Source: Ilumatobacter sp. (GTDB taxonomy: Bacteria; Actinomycetota; Acidimicrobiia; Acidimicrobiales; Ilumatobacteraceae). Taken from it: a DNA stretch of 64,000 bases. The stretch is taken from contig REDU01000069.1 in assembly GCA_007693335.1 (NCBI GenBank), forward strand, positions 1 through 64,000. The letters are read 5' to 3'. Positions 42,601 to 51,444 of this stretch are shown one piece after another (the first letter of the stretch is position 1; each line of letters begins with the position of its first letter). The translations under genes were made by a program, and so were the position numbers. Under the pieces are notes generated by a model. The model had not been told where the DNA came from, did no database searches, and saw only the letters and a list, made by a program, of their open reading frames with translations.

Positions 42601-43425
42601 TCAGGGGGACGGCGGGATGGGGAGGCCGGCGGCGAGGGTGCGGCAGGTGATGCCGAGGGTGGCGGCGCGGGTGGGGTCGAGCACGACGTGGCCCGGGCGG
42701 TCGAGACCCGATGCGGCGATGGAGCCCGTCGGCACCGCGGTCGGATCACGACCGAGCCACGTCGCCACGTGGCGGGCGAACGCGGCGCGGTCGACGGGGT
42801 CGGGGGCCACCACGTGCAACGGGCCGAGCACCGACGGGTCACCGGCGAGATGCAGCACGGCGGCGGCCACGTCGTCCACCCGGGTGAAGCACCGCACCTC
42901 GTCGGTGAAGAACCGCATGTCGGCCTCCCCGTCGAGCACCCGGCGCACGTCGAGCTGACACGGGGCCGAGCCGTCGCCGGCGTACATGAGCGACGTCCGG
43001 ATCATCACCGCCCCGGGGCAGCGGTCCATCACCTCCCGCTCGGCCATCGCCTTCCAACGGCCGTAGTCGTGCACCGGGGTGGGGTGATCGTCTTCGGTGT
43101 ACGGCTCCGGACGACCGGCGAAGAGCGCGTCGGTCGAGAGGTGCACGAGTCGAGCGCCACTGGCCGCGGCGGCCTCGGCCGTGATCGCCGAGCCGTCGAC
43201 GATCACCTGCTCGTCGTCCTTGCGGTAGGCGAGGTGTGCGATCGCGGCGGGTTGCACGAGCTCGACGTGTCGGGTGACGGCGCCGGCGTCGACCACGTCC
43301 ATCTCGACCGACGCGGGGTGGACGACGTCCCAGCCGGCCACTGCCGCCATGGCGACCACGTGGCGGCCGAGGAGACCGGCGCCACCGGTCACGAGAAGTC
43401 GTGGCGCAGCGGCGGATCCGGGCAC
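42601..43425 (-). CDS. RmlD-like NAD(P)-dependent sugar-nucleotide reductase family protein
   Basis: This 274-residue extended-SDR protein has the N-terminal motif LLVTGGAGLLGRHVV, then LVHLSTDALFAG and YGRWKAMAEREVM, the YxxxK catalytic pair, in the pattern of dTDP-4-dehydrorhamnose reductases. It is isolated from other rml genes, so the substrate may be another sugar nucleotide or isoprenoid. The GTG at 43425 has TAACAT six bases upstream. It diverges from the PHP gene. Confidence 0.85.
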   Translation of the reverse strand: MPGSAAAPRLLVTGGAGLLGRHVVAMAAVAGWDVVHPASVEMDVVDAGAVTRHVELVQPAAIAHLAYRKDDEQVIVDGSAITAEAAAASGARLVHLSTDALFAGRPEPYTEDDHPTPVHDYGRWKAMAEREVMDRCPGAVMIRTSLMYAGDGSAPCQLDVRRVLDGEADMRFFTDEVRCFTRVDDVAAAVLHLAGDPSVLGPLHVVAPDPVDRAAFARHVATWLGRDPTAVPTGSIAASGLDRPGHVVLDPTRAATLGITCRTLAAGLPIPPSP

Positions 43426-43431
43426 ACCGGG

Positions 43432-43437
43432 ATGTTA
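43432..43437 (-). promoter_or_regulatory. -10-like hexamer for the RmlD-like gene
   Basis: TAACAT on the minus strand, six bases before the GTG at 43425. Confidence 0.4.
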
Positions 43438-43480
43438 CGGCTGGGATGGTGCGGCAGACCGGACGGGCGGACCAGACCAC

Positions 43481-43486
43481 TACCGT
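43481..43486 (+). promoter_or_regulatory. -10-like hexamer for the PHP-domain gene
   Basis: TACCGT lies seven bases before the GTG at 43494 and favours that start over an ATG at 43446. Confidence 0.45.
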
Positions 43487-43493
43487 TGGTGAG

Positions 43494-44195
43494 GTGACGA
43501 GCGCCGTCGATCGCCATCCGCATCTGGCGGCGCCGTGCCCCGATGGCTGGGTGCGGGTCGATCTCCACAGCCACACGATGTGGAGTGGCGACAGCACCAC
43601 CACCCCCGAGGAGATCGAGCGGGCCGTGGTCGACTCGTGCATCGATGTGCTGTGCATCACCGATCACAACGCCATCGCCGGTGCCGTCGAGCTGGCCGAT
43701 CGGCTCACGTGCCGGGTCGTGGTGGGCGAGGAGATGCGCACGAGCGCCGGCGAGCTGATCGGGCTGTTCCTGACCGAGCGGGTGCCGATGGGTGCGCCGC
43801 CCGCCGAGACCGCCCGGCTGATCCGTGACCAGGGCGGGGTGGTGTACGTGCCGCACCCGTTCGACCCGATGCGCCGACATCTCGCCGCCGACGCGCTGGT
43901 CGAGTTGGTGAACGATGGACTCGTCGACGCGATGGAGGTGTTGAACGCCAAGACCTCGCTCGCGAGCCTCAACCGGCGGGCCGAGGCGTTCGCCACCCAC
44001 CACGGTCTGCATGCCGGCGCCGGCAGCGACGCCCACGTGCCCGACGCCATCGGAGCGGCGTACGTCGAGATGCCCGACTTCGATGGGCCCGGTGAGTTCC
44101 TCGAGCACCTGCCGCTGGGACGGGTGGTGGGCCACCACTGGGACCAGGCCCGCCCGTGGACGCCGCGCATCGTGCCGTCCACCTCACGGGGCTGA
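43494..44195 (+). CDS. PHP-domain metal-dependent phosphoesterase
   Basis: This 233-residue PHP protein has the metal-binding motifs VDLHSHTMWSGDS, CITDHNAI, VPHPFDPM and AGSDAHVPDAIG, the full set for a trinuclear-metal PHP phosphoesterase. Relatives hydrolyse nucleoside 3',5'-bisphosphates or polymerase-type phosphoesters; the substrate here is not clear. There are no extra domains. The start is at GTG 43494, supported by the -10 hexamer. It is convergent with the SAF-domain gene, eight bases apart. Confidence 0.87.
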   Translation: MTSAVDRHPHLAAPCPDGWVRVDLHSHTMWSGDSTTTPEEIERAVVDSCIDVLCITDHNAIAGAVELADRLTCRVVVGEEMRTSAGELIGLFLTERVPMGAPPAETARLIRDQGGVVYVPHPFDPMRRHLAADALVELVNDGLVDAMEVLNAKTSLASLNRRAEAFATHHGLHAGAGSDAHVPDAIGAAYVEMPDFDGPGEFLEHLPLGRVVGHHWDQARPWTPRIVPSTSRG

Positions 44196-44202
44196 GCGAG
44201 CG

Positions 44203-44835
44203 TCACGGTGCGAGCAGCAGGCTGACCCCGGCCGGACCGGTGGCCGCGGCCGCGACCATCGGTGCGATGGCGGCATCGACCGCCACGATCACGCGGTCGT
44301 CCACGACGCCCACCACCGTCGCCCGTTCGGCCAGCACGATGCCGTCGGTCGTGACGACCACGGGATCGCCGGGTCGCGCGCCCGAGGCGATGCGTTCGGT
44401 CAGCGTGACGGCCACCTCGTGATCGCCGAGGAAGGTCCGCGGCCCGGAGGTGGCTCCCACATCGGCATCGGTGACGGTGCTGCCTGCCGGGAGGTGGCGA
44501 CGGGCCACGGCGGCGGGGTCGAGGACGCTGGGATCGAGCGCCCGTTCGGGCACCACGGCGACGGGGTGGTCGACCACCGCGGTCGCGTCCGCCAGCGGGG
44601 TGCCCGCCTCGACGTCGGTGGTGGCGATCAGCACCGGTCGGGTGTCGCCCCAGCGCGACCGTTCGGCGTCGATGCCGGCGGTGTACGACATGGTGGTCCA
44701 CGCCGCCACTGCGACGAGGCCGATCATGATCGAGCGGTGCAACAACGGTCGTCGCGCCAGTTCGTGGCGGCTCCGCGAGGTGATCGTGGACCTCGGCGGC
44801 CGTGACGACTGCGACGATCTCGACATGATCGGCAC
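44203..44835 (-). CDS. SAF-domain membrane-anchored protein (CpaB/FlgA-like)
   Basis: This 210-residue protein has a basic Ser/Arg-rich cytoplasmic N-terminus, one membrane segment (MIGLVAVAAWTTMSYTAG) and an extracytoplasmic SAF domain. The domain starts VLIATTDVEAGTPLADATAV and continues with the LPAGSTVTDADVG repeat. SAF proteins of this shape (CpaB/RcpC) assist pilus assembly, but no tad/flp gene is in the window. The GTG at 44835 is supported by GGAGGT (44843-44848) seven bases away, one of the few clear Shine-Dalgarno sites here. Confidence 0.8.
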   Translation of the reverse strand: MPIMSRSSQSSRPPRSTITSRSRHELARRPLLHRSIMIGLVAVAAWTTMSYTAGIDAERSRWGDTRPVLIATTDVEAGTPLADATAVVDHPVAVVPERALDPSVLDPAAVARRHLPAGSTVTDADVGATSGPRTFLGDHEVAVTLTERIASGARPGDPVVVTTDGIVLAERATVVGVVDDRVIVAVDAAIAPMVAAAATGPAGVSLLLAP

Positions 44836-44901
44836 TGTGGGTACCTCCGTTCCGGAACACGGGACGGGGAGGTCGGTGCGGTCGACGCTATCGGCGTCGG
44901 G

Positions 44902-45702
44902 TCAGGGCAGGGTCGGCAGCGCGGCAGCCAGCAGCGCGCGCACCGCGGTGACGTTGGCCGCCATGGTCTCGAGCACGGCGTCCATGGTGACCGGTTCGTG
45001 ACCGTCCACGCCGGCGTCGTGATCGGTCACGAGGGCGACGGTGGCGTACGGCAGGCCGGCCTCGGCGGCCAGCACCGACTCGGGGTAGCCCGTCATGTTG
45101 ACGACGTCCCAGCCCATCTGGCGGAACCAACGACTCTCGGCGCGGGTCGAGAAACGTGGACCGTTGATCACGACCATCGTGCCGCCGTCGTGCACGGTCA
45201 CCCCCGTGGAGCGGCCGGCTTCCACGAGCGCCAGCCGCAGCTGCGGGTCGTAGGGATCGGCGAACGTCTGGTGGTGGAGCGGGAAGTCAGCCCCCGGGCT
45301 GCCGTCGGGCGCACCGAGATCGTGGAAGGTGTCGGGCCGGCCCCAGGTGCGGTCGACGATCTGGTCGACCACCATGAACTCACCGGGGCGGAGGTCGGCT
45401 CGCAGCGAACCGACCGAGCACGGTCCGATCAGCGCCCGCACGCCCAGCGACGCCATCGCCCAGACGTTGGCCCGGAACGGCACCCGGTGGGCGGCGAACT
45501 GGTGACGGCGGCCGTGGCGCGGGAGGAACGCCACCCGCCGTCCGGCCAGGGTGCCGACGGTGATGGGTGCGGCGGGTGGACCGAACGGGGTGGTGTGCTC
45601 GACCTCGACCGCGTCGCTGAGGAGTTCGTAGAACCCAGAACCCCCGATGATCCCGATCTCGGCGCCGAGTTCCCCGGCGTCGTCGCTGATCGGGATCAGC
45701 AC
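44902..45702 (-). CDS. mtnP: S-methyl-5'-thioadenosine phosphorylase / purine nucleoside phosphorylase family
   Basis: This 266-residue MTAP/PNP-family enzyme has the N-terminal phosphate motif EIGIIGGSGFYELL, then FLPRHGRRHQFAAHRVPFRA (in two blocks) and the signature VVINGPRFSTRAESRWFR. It phosphorolyses methylthioadenosine (or a purine nucleoside) to adenine and sugar phosphate. The GTG start is one base after the FmdB stop codon, so the two share an mRNA. Some residues of the base pocket are family-variable, so a 6-oxopurine substrate is possible. Confidence 0.88.
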   Translation of the reverse strand: MLIPISDDAGELGAEIGIIGGSGFYELLSDAVEVEHTTPFGPPAAPITVGTLAGRRVAFLPRHGRRHQFAAHRVPFRANVWAMASLGVRALIGPCSVGSLRADLRPGEFMVVDQIVDRTWGRPDTFHDLGAPDGSPGADFPLHHQTFADPYDPQLRLALVEAGRSTGVTVHDGGTMVVINGPRFSTRAESRWFRQMGWDVVNMTGYPESVLAAEAGLPYATVALVTDHDAGVDGHEPVTMDAVLETMAANVTAVRALLAAALPTLP

Positions 45703-45703
45703 G

Positions 45704-46129
45704 TCAGCTGCTCCCGGAGCCGGATGACTTCCCGGTGGGGGTCGACGTACTCGTGGAGGAGCTCGCGGTGCCGCTGGCCGCACCGGACTCCTTCGTTGCG
45801 GACTCCTTCGTGCCGGACTCCTTCGTGCCGGAGTCCTTCGAGTCACCCGACGACGTCGAGGACGAGTCGCCCGTGGGGCCCTCGGAGCTCGAACCCGACG
45901 AGTCACCCGAACCGTTACCGCCCGATGACTTCGCCGAGCCACCCCGGCTGTCGGTCTTGTAGAAGCCCGACCCCTTGAAGGTGACGCCGACGGGTTGGAA
46001 CACCTTCTTCACCGGCATCGACTCGCCGGTGGACGGGTGGACGTGCGTGGTGAGGGTGTCGTCGGTGAACGCCTGCTGGACCTCGATCGTCTCGCCGGTG
46101 TCCACGAACTTGTAGACGTAGGTGGGCAT
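45704..46129 (-). CDS. FmdB-like small regulatory-type protein lacking the zinc cysteines
   Basis: The 141-residue protein starts MPTYVYKFVDTGETIEVQQ and has VKKVFQPVGVTFKGSGFYKTD, the hallmarks of the FmdB family. The CxxC pairs that normally bind zinc are replaced, with VDTGE at the first and HVHPSTGE at the second position. The C-terminal 70 residues are a Gly/Ser/Thr/Lys disordered tail, partly tandem copies of a short unit coding KESGT. The ATG at 46129 has TAGCTT eight bases upstream. It leads into mtnP. Function is unknown. Confidence 0.85.
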   Translation of the reverse strand: MPTYVYKFVDTGETIEVQQAFTDDTLTTHVHPSTGESMPVKKVFQPVGVTFKGSGFYKTDSRGGSAKSSGGNGSGDSSGSSSEGPTGDSSSTSSGDSKDSGTKESGTKESATKESGAASGTASSSTSTSTPTGKSSGSGSS

Positions 46130-46137
46130 CGGCGGGA

Positions 46138-46143
46138 AAGCTA
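46138..46143 (-). promoter_or_regulatory. -10-like hexamer for the FmdB-like gene
   Basis: TAGCTT on the minus strand, eight bases before the ATG at 46129; it shares its TA with the galU hexamer. Confidence 0.5.
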
Positions 46144-46147
46144 TCGT
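46142..46147 (+). promoter_or_regulatory. -10-like hexamer for galU
   Basis: TATCGT lies seven bases before the galU ATG at 46155. Only 25 bases separate the two divergent start codons. Confidence 0.5.
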
Positions 46148-46154
46148 CCGAATC

Positions 46155-47018
46155 ATGCAGGTCCGCAGCGCTGTCATTCCCGCGGCCGGGATGGGGACTC
46201 GTTTCCTCCCGGTCACCAAGGCCGTTCCGAAGGAGCTGCTCCCCATCGGCGACCAACCCGCGTTGCAACTCGTGATCGACGAGGCACTGGGCGCCGGCAT
46301 CGATCACATCGTGCTCGTGAGCAGTCGCGACAAGCCGGCCATCGAGTCGTACTTCGCACCATCGCCCGAGTTGGTGGAGTCGCTCGAGGCCAAGGGCAAG
46401 TCGGACGTCGCGGAACGGCTGCGGGCGATCGGCCGTGACTGGCGGGTGTCGATCGTGTACCAGGACTCGCCCCGCGGGCTGGGACACGCCGTGGGATGTG
46501 CACGCGACGCCGTGGGCGACCATCCGTTCGCCGTGCTGCTGCCCGACGAGATCATGGGCGACTCGTCGTTGCTCGCCCAGATGAACGGGGTGTGCCTCTC
46601 GACCGGCGGCAGTGTGGTGGGGTTGAAGCAGGTGCCGCGCAACGAGGTGAGCGCCTACGGCGTGATCGATCCCGGTGGCCCGGTCGACGACGACGGGGTG
46701 GTGCCGGTGCAGGGTCTGGTCGAGAAACCCCCCGCCGGCGAGGCCCCCAGCGATCTCATCATCATCGGCCGCTACGTGCTGACCGCCGACGTGTTCGACG
46801 AGATCGCCGCCCTGAAGCCGGGCGCGGGCGGCGAGCTCCAGCTCACCGATGCGCTGCTGGCACAGGCTCTGCGCTCGCCGTTCCACGGCGTGCTCTCGCG
46901 GATCGCCCGCCACGACACGGGCACTCCGTTCGGGTTCCTCGCCGCGGCCATCGAGATCGGCCTCGACGACCCCGAGATGGGCCCCGATCTCCGCGCGTTC
47001 CTCGCCACCCTCACCTGA
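46155..47018 (+). CDS. galU: UTP--glucose-1-phosphate uridylyltransferase
   Basis: This enzyme makes UDP-glucose from UTP and glucose 1-phosphate. The 287-residue protein has the nucleotide-binding N-terminus AVIPAAGMGTRFLPVTKAVP and the substrate segment KELLPIGDQPALQLVIDEAL. Further GalU blocks are VLLPDEIMG and VEKPPAGEAPSDLIIIGRYV (in two parts). It supplies cell-envelope glycan synthesis together with the phosphohexomutase at 59667, which can provide glucose 1-phosphate (inference). The start is fixed by the N-terminus and the leaderless hexamer. Confidence 0.93.
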   Translation: MQVRSAVIPAAGMGTRFLPVTKAVPKELLPIGDQPALQLVIDEALGAGIDHIVLVSSRDKPAIESYFAPSPELVESLEAKGKSDVAERLRAIGRDWRVSIVYQDSPRGLGHAVGCARDAVGDHPFAVLLPDEIMGDSSLLAQMNGVCLSTGGSVVGLKQVPRNEVSAYGVIDPGGPVDDDGVVPVQGLVEKPPAGEAPSDLIIIGRYVLTADVFDEIAALKPGAGGELQLTDALLAQALRSPFHGVLSRIARHDTGTPFGFLAAAIEIGLDDPEMGPDLRAFLATLT

Positions 47019-47039
47019 ACAGCCCTCCCTCGTTCGGGG

Positions 47040-47594
47040 TCAGCGGCGGCGGAAGTGGGCGGGGGCGTCGAGCACGAGCCCGTACTCGTCCACGTCGAAC
47101 TCGCTGACCACACCGGTGCCCGAGCGCTCGATGCTCCATCGCCGCTCGGTCAGCCGCCGGAACCGGTGGCGCACCGGAGTGACGCCGAGGGTCTCGACGT
47201 CGATCAGCACGACGGGGAACTCCATCTCGTCGCCCACGTCGAGCGGGAGGCGGCGGAGCGGCAGGGTGTTGGTGAACGGCGTGCAGTCGAGGTCGATGTC
47301 GTGGCAGCCGTCGAGCTCGGGCCGATGGGCGCCGTTCACCTCGCCCCAGCGGGCGTGACCGTCGGTGGCGAGCCACAGATCGGGCTCGTCGAGGTCGCGG
47401 AACAGCAGGAACTGGCGGACGTGCCAGGTGGGTGACAGCCGCACGACGTAGTGGATCTTCTCGCGGCCGACCTCGCCCGAGGCCGTCCATCCCTCGTTCT
47501 CCCAGCGCAGGGTCAGCGTCTCGTCGTGCACGGTGTCCCACGTCTGCCAGCGCGCCGTGTACCCGTCGGCGGGGAACGCGGTGTGTACGGACAT
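47040..47594 (-). CDS. Putative glycolipid-binding family protein
   Basis: This 184-residue, mostly beta-strand protein has no signal peptide. The segments YTARWQTWDTVHDETLTLRW, IHYVVRLSPTWHVRQFLL, DCTPFTNTLPLRRLPLDVGD (each conserved in order) and the C-terminal RRLTERRWSIERSGTGVV match the putative glycolipid-binding domain family (PF06475 as I recall it). Family function rests on limited experimental evidence. The ATG at 47594 is used. It is convergent with galU (21 bases apart) and divergent from moeA. Confidence 0.72.
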   Translation of the reverse strand: MSVHTAFPADGYTARWQTWDTVHDETLTLRWENEGWTASGEVGREKIHYVVRLSPTWHVRQFLLFRDLDEPDLWLATDGHARWGEVNGAHRPELDGCHDIDLDCTPFTNTLPLRRLPLDVGDEMEFPVVLIDVETLGVTPVRHRFRRLTERRWSIERSGTGVVSEFDVDEYGLVLDAPAHFRRR

Positions 47595-47634
47595 CGGTCC
47601 AGTCTGGCGGCAGCAGCGTCCGAACCTGACCCGG

Positions 47635-47640
47635 TACCGT
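47635..47640 (+). promoter_or_regulatory. -10-like hexamer for moeA
   Basis: TACCGT lies six bases before the GTG at 47647. Confidence 0.4.
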
Positions 47641-47646
47641 GCTCGT

Positions 47647-48849
47647 GTGACGCCGCTCACCGATGCCCAGTCCCTGGTGCTCAGCGCCTGCTCGCCCCTC
47701 GACCCGGTCGAGGTCGACCTCACGGCCGCCGCCGGGCTGGTGCTCGCCGCCGACGTGGTGGCCGCCGAGCAGGTGCCACCGTTCGCGAACACCGCCGTCG
47801 ACGGCTACGCCGTGCGAGCGGCCGACATGGCGACGGTTCCGGTCGAGCTCGAGGTGGTCGACGAGGTCGCGGCCGGGGCCACGACCGACCGCGTGATCGG
47901 CGCCGGCGAGGCGATCCGGATCATGACGGGTGCGCCCATGCCGCCCGGGGCCGACGCCGTGGTGATGGTCGAGGACAGTGAACGGGTCGGTGATGACCGG
48001 GTGCGGCTGATCCGCTCGGTCGAGGCCGGCGCTGCCGTGCGCGGCGCCGGCGACGATGTACAGCCCGGCGACCTGCTGTTCGAGGCCGGCACCGTCATCC
48101 GTCCCGCCGTGCTGGCGGTGCTCGCCAGCGTGAACGTGCGCCGACCGCTCGTCCACCCCCGGGTGCGGGTGGCCGTGCTGTCGACCGGCGACGAGCTGGT
48201 GGACGACGGTTCGCCGCTGCGACCCGGTCAGATCCGCGAGAGCAACCGCACGATGCTGGTGGCCCTGCTCGACGACCTCGGCTGCGACGTGGTCGATCTC
48301 GGCATCGTTCCCGATCACGAGGCCGAGCTCGAGCGGGTGTTGCGCGCGGCCGCGAGCGGGGTGGACGCCATCGTGTCGAGCGGCGGTGTGAGCATGGGCG
48401 ACTACGACGTGGTGAAGGCGGTCCTCGGCCGGATCGCCGACATGCAGTGGATGCAGATCGCCATCAAGCCGGCCAAGCCCTTCGCGTTCGGGCGGCTCGA
48501 CGGGGTGCCGATCTTCGGGCTCCCCGGCAATCCGGTCAGCTCCCTCGTGAGCTTCGAGATGCTGGCGCTCCCGGCGTTGCGGCGGATGATGGGTCACCGG
48601 CGGCTGGCCCGCCCGAGTGTGGTGGCGGTGGCCGATCACGGCTTCGATCGCCGTCCCGACGGCAAGGTGCACCTCGTGCGCGTCACGGTCGAGTGGCACG
48701 ACGACGGCCGGGCCCACGTGCTGCCGGTGGGTGCCCAGGGGAGTCACCAACTGGCGGCCACGGCGCTGGCGGACGCGATCGCGGTGCTGCCCGACGGCGA
48801 CGGCGTACCGGCGGGCGCCGAGGTCGCGATCGTCATGCTGTCGGGCTGA
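47647..48849 (+). CDS. moeA: Molybdopterin molybdotransferase
   Basis: MoeA inserts molybdate into adenylylated molybdopterin. The 400-residue protein has FANTAVDGYAVRAAD near the N-terminus, the MoaB/Mog-like domain with STGDELVDDGSPLRPGQIRE and VSSGGVSMGDYDVVK, and FGLPGNPVSSLVSFEML before the C-terminal beta domain. It begins the moeA-moaA-moaC group on the plus strand. The GTG at 47647 gives the normal N-terminus (DAQSLVLSACSPL) and has TACCGT just upstream. Confidence 0.94.
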   Translation: MTPLTDAQSLVLSACSPLDPVEVDLTAAAGLVLAADVVAAEQVPPFANTAVDGYAVRAADMATVPVELEVVDEVAAGATTDRVIGAGEAIRIMTGAPMPPGADAVVMVEDSERVGDDRVRLIRSVEAGAAVRGAGDDVQPGDLLFEAGTVIRPAVLAVLASVNVRRPLVHPRVRVAVLSTGDELVDDGSPLRPGQIRESNRTMLVALLDDLGCDVVDLGIVPDHEAELERVLRAAASGVDAIVSSGGVSMGDYDVVKAVLGRIADMQWMQIAIKPAKPFAFGRLDGVPIFGLPGNPVSSLVSFEMLALPALRRMMGHRRLARPSVVAVADHGFDRRPDGKVHLVRVTVEWHDDGRAHVLPVGAQGSHQLAATALADAIAVLPDGDGVPAGAEVAIVMLSG

Positions 48850-48853
48850 CCCG

Positions 48854-48859
48854 TAGGAT
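48854..48859 (+). promoter_or_regulatory. -10-like hexamer for moaA
   Basis: TAGGAT lies six bases before the ATG at 48866, just after the moeA stop codon. Confidence 0.4.
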
Positions 48860-48865
48860 GGCCGG

Positions 48866-49858
48866 ATGGCAGGGGCACGAGATCTGGTCGATCCCTTCGG
48901 CCGCGTGATCCACGATCTCCGGATCTCGATCACCGACCGGTGCAACTTCAGGTGCACCTACTGCATGCCGGCCGAGGGGATGCAGTGGTTGCCACGCTCG
49001 GAGGTGATGACGTTCGAGGAGATCGAGCGGCTCGCCCGGTTGTTCGTCGAGCGGTACGGCGTCGAGGGCATCCGTCTCACCGGTGGCGAGCCCACCGTGC
49101 GGGCGCATCTGCCCGTGCTCGTGTCGAAGCTCGCTGCGCTGGGTGTCGACCTCGCGATGACCACCAACGGCGCCACGTTGCCCCTCGTGGCCCACGAGCT
49201 GCGCGAGTCGGGCCTCCGGCGGGTCAACATCAGCCTCGACACGCTCGACCGGGAGAAGTTCCATCGGATGACCCGGCGTGACGAGCTGGTCCGGGTGCTC
49301 GACGGCATCGAGGCCGCGCAGGAGGCCGGATTCGATCCGGTGAAGATCAACACCGTGGTCGAGCGGGGGGTGAACGACGACGAGATCGTCGCCCTCGCTG
49401 CGTACGGTCGTGACCAGGGTGTCGAGGTCCGCTTCATCGAGTTCATGCCGCTCGACGCCACCGGCCACTGGATGAGCGACAAGGTGGTCGGGCAGGACGA
49501 GATCGTGGCCGCGCTCGCGGCGGAGTTCCCGATGGAGCAGATGCCCGCACGGGGCGCGGCTCCCGCCGACCGGTGGCGCTACCTCGACGGTCGGGGCACC
49601 GTGGGCATCATCCCGACGGTCACCAAGCCGTTCTGCGGCGACTGCGACCGGGTGCGTCTGACGGCCGAGGGGCAGTTCCGCACCTGCCTGTTCGCCACCG
49701 ACGAGTTCGACCTGATGACGGCCATGCGTGCGGGTGAGACCGACGACGAGTTGGCGGTCCGGATCGAGCGAGCCGTTGGCACCAAGTGGGCAGGACACCG
49801 CATCAACCAGGTGAACTTCGTCCGACCCGGACGGTCGATGAGCCAGATCGGTGGCTGA
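48866..49858 (+). CDS. moaA: GTP 3',8-cyclase
   Basis: This radical-SAM enzyme starts molybdopterin synthesis from GTP. The SAM cluster cysteines are Cys26, Cys30 and Cys33 in CNFRCTYC. The second cluster is held by the C-terminal CGDCDRVRLTAEGQFRTC pattern. The protein is 330 residues and ends in the functionally important Gly-Gly. The ATG at 48866 follows the moeA stop by 16 bases and has its own TAGGAT hexamer. Confidence 0.95.
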   Translation: MAGARDLVDPFGRVIHDLRISITDRCNFRCTYCMPAEGMQWLPRSEVMTFEEIERLARLFVERYGVEGIRLTGGEPTVRAHLPVLVSKLAALGVDLAMTTNGATLPLVAHELRESGLRRVNISLDTLDREKFHRMTRRDELVRVLDGIEAAQEAGFDPVKINTVVERGVNDDEIVALAAYGRDQGVEVRFIEFMPLDATGHWMSDKVVGQDEIVAALAAEFPMEQMPARGAAPADRWRYLDGRGTVGIIPTVTKPFCGDCDRVRLTAEGQFRTCLFATDEFDLMTAMRAGETDDELAVRIERAVGTKWAGHRINQVNFVRPGRSMSQIGG

Positions 49859-49946
49859 GTCGGTGCCCGGGCGGCGGTCGCGGACGGCGGTCACCGACGG
49901 GCATGAACGCGTGACGAAACGATGACGGCTACGATCGGGGATCGTC

Positions 49947-50522
<576 letters not shown>

Positions 50523-50609
50523 TGAATACAGCGGTGCTCTCCCCGACGTCCACGTCGAACGCGTGCGCCGAGCATCCGACACTCGCACGAACAGGAGATC
50601 GATAGGGCA

Positions 50610-51275
50610 ATGGGTCAACTCGTCCTCCTGGTGGTGGCCGCGGCGTGGGCCGCTGTGCTCCTCCCACCGCTGCTGCGCTCACGGGTCGAGAACCGGCCGA
50701 ACTCGTCGGTGGTCGACTTCCGCCGGCAGTTGAACCGTCTGCAGAGCACGGTACCCACCAGGGCCGGTGGCTCGCTCCGTCCGGTCGGTCGTCAGCTGGC
50801 GCCGTCACCGCTGCAGCGTCCGGCCGCGTCCGGACGTCCCGGAGCCCCCGCCACCCGCGGCCGGGCCCCGATGGCCCGCACGAGCGACGGTCAACGGGCG
50901 CATCACACCAGCCACATCCCCACCCACCGGCCAGGTGGGGTGCACCAGGCCCGTCACGAGTCCGCATCGATGCGTCCCCGCCGTCACGGCGATGCCACCG
51001 GCGGTCACGAGCGCTCCCATCGTCAGGCCCAGGTCCGTCGGTCGTCCCCGGCCAACGACCTGCGGCGTCGGCGCACCAGCGTGCTGTTCATGCTCGTGCT
51101 CGCCACGGCCAGCACCCTGTTCCTCGCGGCCACCACCAAGGCCACCGTGATGCTCTATGTGTTCGCGCTCGCGTTCCTCGCGCTCTGCGGGTACGTGTAC
51201 CTGTTGGCTCAGATCCGCCAGCGCGAGCAGCAGTCGTGGCCGGCCGCACGGCCCCACGACCACGCACCCCGCTGA
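50610..51275 (+). CDS. Hypothetical two-segment membrane protein
   Basis: I do not recognise this 221-residue protein. An N-terminal membrane segment (LVLLVVAAAWAAVLLPPLL) is followed by a basic, Arg/Pro/His-rich loop of about 120 residues. Two closely spaced membrane segments near the C-terminus (SVLFMLVLATASTLFLAATT and VMLYVFALAFLALCGYVYLL) precede a short polar tail. Proteins with this outline are common and uncharacterised in Actinobacteria. It has an AGGAGA site 11 bases before the ATG and a two-box promoter upstream. The tRNA gene follows. Confidence 0.75.
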   Translation: MGQLVLLVVAAAWAAVLLPPLLRSRVENRPNSSVVDFRRQLNRLQSTVPTRAGGSLRPVGRQLAPSPLQRPAASGRPGAPATRGRAPMARTSDGQRAHHTSHIPTHRPGGVHQARHESASMRPRRHGDATGGHERSHRQAQVRRSSPANDLRRRRTSVLFMLVLATASTLFLAATTKATVMLYVFALAFLALCGYVYLLAQIRQREQQSWPAARPHDHAPR

Positions 51276-51298
51276 CGCCGATCGCATCAGCGCCCGGA

Positions 51299-51304
51299 TA
51301 CACT
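51299..51304 (+). promoter_or_regulatory. -10-like hexamer for tRNA-Ala
   Basis: TACACT lies 13 bases before the mature 5' end of the tRNA, a normal distance for a short 5' leader removed by RNase P. Confidence 0.45.
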
Positions 51305-51317
51305 CTCACCTCGCTGC

Positions 51318-51390
51318 GGGGCTGTAGCTCAGTTGGTAGAGCGCGACAATCGCACTGTCGAGGCCAGGGGTTCGATTCCCCTCAGCTCCA
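51318..51390 (+). tRNA. tRNA-Ala (anticodon CGC)
   Basis: The 73 bases fold as a complete cloverleaf. The acceptor stem pairs GGGGCTG with CAGCTCC and contains the G3-U70 wobble that marks alanine tRNAs. The D arm is GCTC/GAGC, the anticodon stem CGACA/TGTCG, and the T arm AGGGG/CCCCT with loop TTCGATT. The loop ATCGCAC places CGC at positions 34-36, reading GCG codons. The 3' CCA is not encoded. Confidence 0.96.
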
Positions 51391-51444
51391 CGTAGAGATC
51401 CGGCGACGTCCACCGAGGTCGCCGGACGTCGCCCGACGTGGGGC

